Of a stretch of DNA of 14,350 bases, positions 7,341 to 13,729 are shown piece by piece. The translations under genes were made by a program, and so were the position numbers. This stretch comes from Candidatus Omnitrophota bacterium. Its GTDB lineage: Bacteria > Omnitrophota > Gorgyraeia > Zapsychrales > Zapsychraceae. How positions within the stretch are numbered: the stretch's first letter is position 1; every line of letters begins with the position of its first letter. The DNA is taken from positions 1-14,350 of the forward strand of contig JAGOSC010000059.1 in the NCBI GenBank assembly GCA_018062515.1, given 5' to 3'. The notes beneath the pieces were generated by a model. That model saw only the letters and a program-made list of their open reading frames with translations, was not told the origin of the DNA and made no database searches.

Positions 7341-8351
7341 ATGAAGTTTGCGCAACCATACATGTTTCACTTATTCTGGCTTACCTTGTGTTTGGCGATC
7401 TTTTTATGGAGCGCTTTTTTCCACCATCGTCAGTTGATGGAGCGTTTTGTCCAGGGAAAATTACAGGCGCAAGTCGCGGGAAGTTACGGAAGAAGAAAAA
7501 AAATAATAAAAAATATCCTCATTATTCTTGTGTTTATTTTCAGTATATTCGCCTTGGCTCGTCCACAATGGGGATACGAATGGCAGGAAATTAAACGAAA
7601 AGGGATTGATATCTTGGTTGTGGTCGATACATCCAAGAGCATGTTAACCCAGGATGTTAAACCCAATCGATTGGAGAGAACTAAACTGGCGGTAAAAGAT
7701 TTATTGAAGAAACTAAAAGGCGACCGTATTGGTTTGATCGCATTTGCCGGCGATGCATTTTTATTATGTCCATTAACCGGCGATTATAATGGATTTATGC
7801 TCAGTTTGAATGAATTGGGCATCGATTCGGTTCCTCGAGGAGGAACAAATATTGAAAGAGCTATTGAGGTTGGATTGAAGAGCTTTGATAAGGTTGACAG
7901 CCAATATAAAATCATCATTGTAATTACCGATGGGGAAAATCTAGAAGGTGATCCTATAAAAATGGCAAAAAAAGCTAAAGGTAGCGGAGTAAAAGTATAT
8001 ACGATAGGTATCGGGACTAAAGAAGGCGATCTTATTCAAGTATCATCGACAGATAATTCCACGGCCTCCTACCTCAAAGACAAAGACGGCAACTATGTCA
8101 AATCCAGATTAAATGAACATTTACTTCAAGAAATCTCGACGGTGACCGATGGGCTATACGTTAAATCAAGCGGCGCGCAGTTCGGGCTGGATTTAATTTA
8201 CGATAAAGAATTATCGAATCTAGAGAAGCGTGAAATTGAAAATAAAATGAAGAAGAAATTTTTAGAGCGATTTCAACTTCCAATCACAATAGCACTTATA
8301 TTTTTACTACTGGAAACATGCATATCCACACGAAAAAAAATGTACAATTAA
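7341..8351 (+). CDS. batB: BatB: membrane-anchored vWA protein
   Basis: A 336-residue vWA protein with the same layout as BatA: membrane helices at about 8-27 and 55-77 (ending FALARPQWG), a vWA domain, and a C-terminal helix at about 311-330. The MIDAS motif is DTSKS (96-100), followed by KPNRLERTK, DRIGLIAFAG, CPLTGDY, RGGTNIERAI and ITDGEN (TDG at 196-198). All metal-coordinating positions appear present. KPNRLE and PRGGTNI are typical of BatB as opposed to BatA. In Bat clusters BatA and BatB are thought to form an inner-membrane complex with BatC, BatD and BatE. The last 34 bases overlap the start of batC, so translation of the two is probably coupled. Confidence 0.92.
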   Translation: MKFAQPYMFHLFWLTLCLAIFLWSAFFHHRQLMERFVQGKLQAQVAGSYGRRKKIIKNILIILVFIFSIFALARPQWGYEWQEIKRKGIDILVVVDTSKSMLTQDVKPNRLERTKLAVKDLLKKLKGDRIGLIAFAGDAFLLCPLTGDYNGFMLSLNELGIDSVPRGGTNIERAIEVGLKSFDKVDSQYKIIIVITDGENLEGDPIKMAKKAKGSGVKVYTIGIGTKEGDLIQVSSTDNSTASYLKDKDGNYVKSRLNEHLLQEISTVTDGLYVKSSGAQFGLDLIYDKELSNLEKREIENKMKKKFLERFQLPITIALIFLLLETCISTRKKMYN

Positions 8352-9295
8352 TTATTGTGGTATTAATCTCTTTGATTATTCAGAAAGAGGCCTGGGCCAT
8401 TTTCGAAAATCAAAAAGTTAATGAGGGGAATAAATTTTATAAAAAAGGGAAGTTTGACGCCTCATTAGAAAACTATAAAGAAGCCTTAAAAAATAAACCG
8501 GAATCTGATATCATTAATTTCAATATTGGTACGGCCTATTATAAGGAAGGCCAATATGATGAGGCAGTTAAACATTTACAGAAATCCATTTTGACCGACA
8601 AGGATGCGTACCGGCAGAAGGCTCATTATAATCTTGGAAACAGTTTATATCGTCTAGGTGAGGCATTTCTTAACAGTGATTTATCCAAAACAATAGATTT
8701 GTTTACAATGTCTGTAGGGGAATATGAAAAAGCCCTGCAAATGAATAAGAAAGATAAAGACGCCGAATATAATTACGAGTTTGTTAAGAAACGATTGGAA
8801 CAGTTAAAGCAACAACAGCAACAGCAGAAAGAAAATCAAAAAAATCCGAATCAAGATCAGAATCAGAGTAAACAGGATCAAAATAAGAATCAGAATCAAC
8901 CGCCGCCGCCGGATCAAAAAAATGATCAGTCAAAAACTGATCCAGATAAACAAAATGAACAGAATCCAAATAATCAGGATAAGCCTCCATCCGGCGAGAA
9001 TCAAAATCAGCCTGATCAAAACAAGGATGATTCTAAAAACAATCCTGATGATGAACAAAAAGATAAACCAGAAAATAAAAATGATCAACCGGATTCTAAG
9101 AATCAAGATGATCCGGACGATCAAAGAGATAATAAAAAACAGCCACCGTCGAGGGGGCCATCAAGCGTTCCGGGTGAGCTGACAGAAAAAGAAGCCCAAA
9201 TGCTTCTTCAGAATTATCAGCAGAATATTGAACCAAAAGGTTTGATTAATTTTAATCGAATGAAAAAGAATTCAGCTGTATTAAAAGATTGGTAG
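8318..9295 (+). CDS. batC: BatC: exported TPR protein with a long Q/N/D/P-rich region
   Basis: A 325-residue protein with a signal peptide (hydrophobic core at about 9-22, likely cleavage after EAWA, residue 27). TPR units lie at about 33-64 and 67-98, and a third, interrupted by an insertion, at about 103-147. A low-complexity linker rich in Gln, Asn, Asp, Lys and Pro spans about 165-278. The C-terminus is conserved in family style: GELTEKEAQMLLQNYQQN, GLINFNRMKK and VLKDW. The start at 8318 lies inside batB. It is preferred because it supplies the positively charged signal-peptide n-region (MHIHTKK) and is preceded by GGA; a later GTG at 8357 would lose it. The TPRs probably scaffold the periplasmic Bat assembly. 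The linker is unusually long and polar, but such linkers are common in BatC proteins. Confidence 0.9.
   Translation: MHIHTKKNVQLIIVVLISLIIQKEAWAIFENQKVNEGNKFYKKGKFDASLENYKEALKNKPESDIINFNIGTAYYKEGQYDEAVKHLQKSILTDKDAYRQKAHYNLGNSLYRLGEAFLNSDLSKTIDLFTMSVGEYEKALQMNKKDKDAEYNYEFVKKRLEQLKQQQQQQKENQKNPNQDQNQSKQDQNKNQNQPPPPDQKNDQSKTDPDKQNEQNPNNQDKPPSGENQNQPDQNKDDSKNNPDDEQKDKPENKNDQPDSKNQDDPDDQRDNKKQPPSRGPSSVPGELTEKEAQMLLQNYQQNIEPKGLINFNRMKKNSAVLKDW
8810..9151 (+). repeat. Low-complexity coding stretch in batC
   Basis: About 340 bases dominated by CAA/CAG, AAT/AAC, GAT and AAA codons, encoding a Gln/Asn/Asp/Lys/Pro-rich linker. It begins with a run of six glutamines (residues 165-170) and includes PPPP near residue 195. 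Units such as aatcag and gatcaa recur without a fixed period, so it is not a clean tandem array. Long open frames on both strands here are by-products of the composition. Confidence 0.75.
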
Positions 9296-9302
9296 ATTAA
9301 AA

Positions 9303-11096
9303 ATGAGAAAATATTTATCTGTTAGTATATCTATTTTTGTATTTCTGTTTGGTGCTTTATTCGGAGGATACAATAAGGCGATGGCCGAGGATATATCCGT
9401 CGTAGCCACGGTTGATGCGAATAAGGTGCCTTTAGGATCAGCGCTTAATTTCACCATTTCCATTAATGGCACACAAAATGTCTCCGATCTTAATCTGCCG
9501 GAAATTGACGGTTTTGACATGAAATACATCGGACCCTCACGGAATATATCCATTGTTAATACCCAATACACGTCATCCATTTCATTTAATTATTCACTCT
9601 TGCCGCTTAAAACCGGACAATTAAAAATACCGGCCTTTCAGCTCAATATAGAAGGAAAGACACTTAGTACCGAAGAGATTACAATTGATGTCATCGACGG
9701 ACAATCCCAACAGCCGTCGGGGAATGTTACTCAGTTAAATGACAAAATATATCTTCAAGTGGTTGTTTCCAAGACTGAATTGTCCATGAATGAGCCTTTG
9801 GAAGTTAAAGTTTTCATGTATTCATCCGGGTTATCCCTTCGGGATATTCAGTATCCGCGGATTGAGCATGCGGGATTTATTGATGAATCTTTTGATCAGC
9901 CCAAGCAATATCAACAGGTATTAGAGGGTAGGCCGTTTGACATTTTTGAATTCAGTAAAATCATTTATCCCACCCGTTCAGGCGCGCTCACGATTGGTCC
10001 GGCTCAAATGGAGTGCAATATCATCGTCCGAAGCCAGAATCAACCCAACAATATGTTCGAAGATGATTTTTTTAATTCATTTTTTGACCGTGGTGAAAAA
10101 AGGCCGCTGACGCTTACTTCCCAAGCCGTGACGGTGAACGTTAAAGAATTGCCTCTCGTCGGAAAACCGTCAGATTTCTCCGGTGCCGTTGGAAACTTTA
10201 CCTATACAGTCAGCGCTAGTCCGACGGACGTTCAGGTCGGAGACCCGATTACTCTTAAGATGAAAATCGAAGGGCAGGGTAATCTTAAGGCGGTTGAGTT
10301 TCCAAAAATTGATGATGAAGAAAAGTTTAAATTATATGACCCTATTATTAAAGAGGAAGGCCGTATAAAGACTTTAGAGCAGGTCTTGATTCCTAAATCC
10401 GAAACCGTAATGGAAATTCCGGAAACGAAATTTACATTCTTTAACCATGAATCTGGAAAATACGAGGTTCTTTCTCAAGGGCCATTTCCCATCACCGTTA
10501 AAAAAGCTGAGCAGGACGCGCCGGTCATTGCCTTAGATTCCAAAGAGCAACCGGTTGTAGGTACGGCTGAGAAAATCGGCGAAGATATTGTCTTTATTAA
10601 AGATTCTCCGGGCGGTTTGGGAATAAAAAAGAAAGGTATACGCCACGGCTTTTTATATTTCTTCATTTTGTTTTTGATGTTTGGCTGTCTTATCGGCGGG
10701 GAATTCTGGTTTAAAATAACGCATAAGATGGAAACAGACCAGGAGTTTGCCAAGCAATTAAATGCGGCTCGACTAGCGAAGAAGGAATTGAAGAAATCCA
10801 AGCAATATATTTCTGAAAATCGTCCCAAAGAATTTTATGATTATTTGTACAAAACATTTTTCCAGTATTTGAGCCATAAATTTAATATTCCCGTCGGTAT
10901 GGTTGCTCAAAGCGAAATCAAGAAACTGTTAGCAAAATACTTAATTGATAAAGATGTTATGAATGATATTGACCGTGCTTTTCAAGAATGTGAGTCGATC
11001 CGGTATGCTTCCGGGCGGGTCAGTGAAGGACAAATGAATATTTCCCAACAGAGAGTTGAACGGGTGATTGATTATATGGAAAGGAAAGTGCGATGA
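9303..11096 (+). CDS. batD: BatD: secreted/anchored oxygen-tolerance protein
   Basis: A 597-residue protein, normal for BatD. A signal peptide (core about 8-21, cleavage likely after AMA at 28) leads into a large beta-rich periplasmic region with immunoglobulin-like character, seen as SVVATVDANKVPLGSALNF near the start and VSASPTDVQVGDPITLKMKI later. A single membrane helix at about 449-471 precedes a charged, helical cytoplasmic tail containing RPKEFYDYLYKTFFQYL. The order signal peptide, repeated beta domains, one late membrane helix and short tail is characteristic of BatD. The ATG follows the batC stop by 7 nt with no obvious Shine-Dalgarno site, so coupling to batC is likely. It ends with an ATGA overlap with batE. 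Its biochemical role is unknown; it is presumed to contact BatA/B/C in the envelope. Confidence 0.92.
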   Translation: MRKYLSVSISIFVFLFGALFGGYNKAMAEDISVVATVDANKVPLGSALNFTISINGTQNVSDLNLPEIDGFDMKYIGPSRNISIVNTQYTSSISFNYSLLPLKTGQLKIPAFQLNIEGKTLSTEEITIDVIDGQSQQPSGNVTQLNDKIYLQVVVSKTELSMNEPLEVKVFMYSSGLSLRDIQYPRIEHAGFIDESFDQPKQYQQVLEGRPFDIFEFSKIIYPTRSGALTIGPAQMECNIIVRSQNQPNNMFEDDFFNSFFDRGEKRPLTLTSQAVTVNVKELPLVGKPSDFSGAVGNFTYTVSASPTDVQVGDPITLKMKIEGQGNLKAVEFPKIDDEEKFKLYDPIIKEEGRIKTLEQVLIPKSETVMEIPETKFTFFNHESGKYEVLSQGPFPITVKKAEQDAPVIALDSKEQPVVGTAEKIGEDIVFIKDSPGGLGIKKKGIRHGFLYFFILFLMFGCLIGGEFWFKITHKMETDQEFAKQLNAARLAKKELKKSKQYISENRPKEFYDYLYKTFFQYLSHKFNIPVGMVAQSEIKKLLAKYLIDKDVMNDIDRAFQECESIRYASGRVSEGQMNISQQRVERVIDYMERKVR

Positions 11097-11860
11097 AGAA
11101 ATGGCGTACTTACATCATGCTTTTAGTTTTTATACTGACCGTCCGCCCAGCATGCGCGGCAATTACTAAGCAGGAAGCGTTATCCAATTTTATTGCTGGA
11201 AATCAGGCCTATAAGGAAGGAAATTATGAAAAGGCTATTGAGTCCTATCAAAGTATTCCTAAAGGTTCAAGAGAAAGCGGCCCCGTTTACTACAATTTAG
11301 GCAACGCTTATTTTAAGAGCGGTAAGTTAGGATATGCTGTGTGGAGCTATGAAAAAGCAAAACGGTATTTTCCTCGTGATAGTGATTTGAATTTTAATGC
11401 CGGTTACGCTGAATCTTTGATCAAGAAAAAAAATAGTCAGGAGAAAAGTAAGAATTTTCTAGAGACGATGATTCAAAACTATATTAATTTTTACACCATT
11501 GATGAAATGGTCTTGTTTATCACCATTTTCACTGTATTAGCTGTTGCTTTTCATCTCTTGTCAAAGTTTTTAAAGTGGAAGAATCTCATTCGAAGAGGAG
11601 TCAGGACGCTAATTGTATTTTTGATTTTAATTAACATTGCCGGCCTCTTTATTAAAGTGTCTTCGCAGATTGACCGCGCTATTGTTGTACAGGCATCTAA
11701 TGCCAATTTTGAACCGTTGGAAACAGCGACGCCTCATTTTGAGTTGGCCGAAGGTATGGCGGTTAAGATTGTTACCGTGAAGGATGATTGGGTCAAAGTT
11801 AAAAGAGACGACGGGCTATTAGGTTGGGTAAAACAAGCCAAGTTAGAAAGAATTGAATAA
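11093..11860 (+). CDS. batE: BatE: TPR, two-helix membrane and SH3-like protein
   Basis: A 255-residue protein with a signal peptide (MKKWRTYIMLLVFIL, cleavage near ACA at 22) and TPR repeats from about 30 to 110, including FIAGNQAYKEGNYEKAIESY and YYNLGNAYFKSGKLGYAV. Membrane helices lie at about 138-158 and 171-189, and a bacterial SH3-like domain at about 196-253 (VVQASNANFEPLE, LAEGMAVKIVTVKDDWVKV, GLLGWVK). Both the TPR and SH3 parts should be periplasmic, joined by a helical hairpin in the membrane. The SH3-like domain could touch peptidoglycan or another Bat protein; this is inference. Translation starts by ATGA overlap with batD, with AAGGAAAG just upstream serving as a Shine-Dalgarno site. 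This is the last gene of the cluster. Confidence 0.9.
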   Translation: MKKWRTYIMLLVFILTVRPACAAITKQEALSNFIAGNQAYKEGNYEKAIESYQSIPKGSRESGPVYYNLGNAYFKSGKLGYAVWSYEKAKRYFPRDSDLNFNAGYAESLIKKKNSQEKSKNFLETMIQNYINFYTIDEMVLFITIFTVLAVAFHLLSKFLKWKNLIRRGVRTLIVFLILINIAGLFIKVSSQIDRAIVVQASNANFEPLETATPHFELAEGMAVKIVTVKDDWVKVKRDDGLLGWVKQAKLERIE

Positions 11861-11863
11861 AAT

Positions 11864-11907
11864 AAATACTATTTCGAAGTTGGCTCATATATACTTAAAT
11901 AGTATTT
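11864..11907 (+). terminator. AT-rich inverted repeat after batE, possible terminator
   Basis: AAATACTATTT (11864-11874) and AAATAGTATTT (11897-11907) are a perfect 11-bp inverted repeat. After a 2-nt bulge (C11875, G11876) the stem can extend by AAGT (11877-11880) with ACTT (11893-11896), leaving a 12-nt loop. It starts 3 nt after the batE stop and its right arm ends in TTTT. The position suits a terminator of the bat operon. The low GC content and short T run make it weak, and an operator for the downstream gene is an alternative. Confidence 0.5.
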
Positions 11908-11941
11908 TCAAACATACAAAATAATTGAGGATATCCATCCT

Positions 11942-12577
11942 ATGAAAAATCAGCTGAAACTAATCATGAGTTTCTTTGTCGGTACTTTTTGCTTATTATC
12001 TTTTAATGTTCAAGCGGAAGAGCCTGCAAAAAAACCGGAAATACGTATGGAAGATTGTCAGGCTATTTTTGAAAAAAGCGGTAAATGTCCGACGGAAGTT
12101 TGCAGCCCAGGTTGTTTAGGCGGTATCACTTATGATAAATGTAAAGCCGGCTGTAATCCCAAATCGTGCCTTGAAATTGAAAGTCAATATTGTCCGACGG
12201 ATAATTGTCAATTGATCGTCGGCTGTGAAGGGAAAAAGGTCTGTTTTCCACAAGCTGATTTGTTGCCGCCGTCCTGCGGCGGAGAGGCGTATTCGGGTGG
12301 TGATGCGCCGTGCTGTTCAGGTTTGGTTAAACGTTGCGGCATTGAGTTTTTTGATGGAAGTTGTGATTTAGTTGGCAAGTATTCCACGTATGGGGTGCCG
12401 ATTTGTTTGCCTTGCGGTAACGGCGTTTGTAATCAGTTTGAAAATGCTTGTAACTGCCCCGAAGATTGTCAGAAGGAATCTACCGTCGATAAAGAATACA
12501 AGGGTTTTGATGGTATTGTTCCTGAAGAAAAATCGACGGAAGAAAAAACTAATATTGAAGAAAAGGTTGAGAAGTAA
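11942..12577 (+). CDS. Secreted cysteine-rich protein with CGNGxC motif
   Basis: A 211-residue protein. Residues 1-25 are a signal peptide ending FNVQA, with no lipobox. The mature part has 22 cysteines (residues 39 to 176), an even number consistent with 11 disulfides in an oxidising envelope, though metal or cluster binding cannot be excluded. CPTEVC at 49-54 and CPTDNC at 84-89 lie 35 residues apart and share an 11-nt exact DNA match, hinting at an internal repeat. The C-terminal CGNGVC (158-163) plus NCPEDC (171-176) matches a CGNGxCE...NCPxDC motif that I know from diverse secreted and surface proteins. A charged, Glu/Lys-rich tail follows. GAGGA at 11927-11931 is the ribosome site, 10 nt from the ATG. 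I do not recognise the full-length family, and no function is assigned. Confidence 0.82.
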   Translation: MKNQLKLIMSFFVGTFCLLSFNVQAEEPAKKPEIRMEDCQAIFEKSGKCPTEVCSPGCLGGITYDKCKAGCNPKSCLEIESQYCPTDNCQLIVGCEGKKVCFPQADLLPPSCGGEAYSGGDAPCCSGLVKRCGIEFFDGSCDLVGKYSTYGVPICLPCGNGVCNQFENACNCPEDCQKESTVDKEYKGFDGIVPEEKSTEEKTNIEEKVEK

Positions 12578-13729
12578 TTACGATTTTGTCTCGATGGCTT
12601 TTATAACGGCTTCAGCTGCTCGAAAAGAAGCCGGGCTCGTTCCCAAAGATTCAGATACAATCCGCAGTTGATCCTTCATTGTCGCAATTTTGATTTCATC
12701 CGTAAAAATATCTTTTAAAGCCTTGGCCATCGCCGGCGCGTTTGCCTGATCCTGGATAAATTCCGGGACAATTTCTTTTTGGGCGACGATATTCACCAGA
12801 GAAATGTGAGGAATTTTAACCACCATTTTGGCTAGCATCCAAGTACTCCATGAGGTCTTATACATGACCACCATCGGTTTCCCTAATATAGCCGTTTCCA
12901 ACGTTGCCGTTCCCGACGTGACCAAACAAAGGTCGCAAGCTCCGATCGCATCATAAACATTTTCTTCCATTATAGGAATTTTGAAACTCAGTTTGTCGGT
13001 CATGGTTTTTAAGGTTGATCTTGGGATGGAGGGAGCTTTAATCAGAAGAAACTGAATCATAGGAAATTCTTGACGCAGAATTTGAGCCGTTTCCAGCATG
13101 ACCGGAAGATGCCGTTCTACTTCCTGTTTTCGAGAACCCGGAAGAAGTCCAATAGTCATTTTATAGTCGAGGAAATCGACGCGGGATAAAACTTTTTCTT
13201 TGTGAGTATTAACGCTGACCGTGTCGATTAAAGGATGGCCGACAAAATCAACATCAATGCCATAGCGCGCATAGAATTCTTTTTCAAACTGGAAAAAAAC
13301 GAGCATGCGGTCCACATTTTCCTTAATGGTGAAAACCCGATTTTTTTTCCAAGCCCAAACTTGTGGGCTGATGTAATAAATAACTTTGGTATTATAGCTT
13401 TTTAATTTCTTGGCGATGCGAAGATTGAATCCGGGATAATCGATCAGGATAACAGCGACGGGCTGGACTGTCTTAATTTGTTTTAATATAAAATCAAAAA
13501 TTCTTTTGAATTCAGAATAATGCTTCAGGATTTCCACAAATCCCATCACCGCCAGTTTGGTAAAATCGTAATACAGTTTTACCCCAGCCGACTGCATTTT
13601 TGGTCCGCCTAAACCGGAAAATTCCAGATCGGGCCGGAGCTTTTTGAGGGCGGAGACAAGAAGCGCGCCGTGGAGATCGCCTGAATCCTCACCCGCAATT
13701 ACAATAATATGGTTTGATGACTTTTCCAT
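12578..13729 (-). CDS. lpxB: Lipid-A-disaccharide synthase
   Basis: A 383-residue GT-B glycosyltransferase (family GT19), normal length. It joins UDP-2,3-diacylglucosamine to lipid X (2,3-diacylglucosamine 1-phosphate), forming the tetraacyl disaccharide of lipid A at the inner face of the cytoplasmic membrane. Visible motifs are AGEDSGDLHG (12-21), GLGGPKM (39-45), AVMGFVEIL (60-68), IDYPGFNLR (96-104), YYISPQVWAWK (118-128), FVGHPLID (162-169), LLPGSRKQEV (195-204) and SGTATLE (272-278). Asp97 and Arg200 occupy the positions of conserved active-site residues in LpxB. The ATG lies inside the upstream oxidoreductase gene (31-nt overlap) with no clear Shine-Dalgarno site, suggesting translational coupling. 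Its TAA directly abuts the stop of the convergent cysteine-rich gene. Presence of LpxB supports a Gram-negative, lipid A-making cell. Confidence 0.97.
   Translation of the reverse strand: MEKSSNHIIVIAGEDSGDLHGALLVSALKKLRPDLEFSGLGGPKMQSAGVKLYYDFTKLAVMGFVEILKHYSEFKRIFDFILKQIKTVQPVAVILIDYPGFNLRIAKKLKSYNTKVIYYISPQVWAWKKNRVFTIKENVDRMLVFFQFEKEFYARYGIDVDFVGHPLIDTVSVNTHKEKVLSRVDFLDYKMTIGLLPGSRKQEVERHLPVMLETAQILRQEFPMIQFLLIKAPSIPRSTLKTMTDKLSFKIPIMEENVYDAIGACDLCLVTSGTATLETAILGKPMVVMYKTSWSTWMLAKMVVKIPHISLVNIVAQKEIVPEFIQDQANAPAMAKALKDIFTDEIKIATMKDQLRIVSESLGTSPASFRAAEAVIKAIETKS

Noticed and set aside
8810..9151. CRISPR or minisatellite array in the repetitive batC stretch
   Set aside because: No constant repeat unit or regular spacer; the pattern is codon-level low complexity within one reading frame.
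8922..9182. Open frames on both strands inside the batC low-complexity region (also 8784-8990 and 8930-9124 on the minus strand)
   Set aside because: Their Ile/Met/Lys-rich or Asp/Val-rich products are frame-shifted readings of the Q/N/D codon run, with no ribosome sites or domains.
10475..10828. Minus-strand open frame opposite batD
   Set aside because: Antisense to the conserved BatD membrane helix and tail, with no homologous features visible.
11880..11908. TTGGCT-17 bp-TATTTT as a promoter for the cysteine-rich gene
   Set aside because: Each hexamer matches only 4 of 6 positions and the site coincides with the inverted repeat, so it cannot be separated from background.
12372..12671. Plus-strand frame spanning the end of the cysteine-rich gene and the end of lpxB
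   Set aside because: It is out of frame with both well-supported genes and encodes a basic, featureless product.
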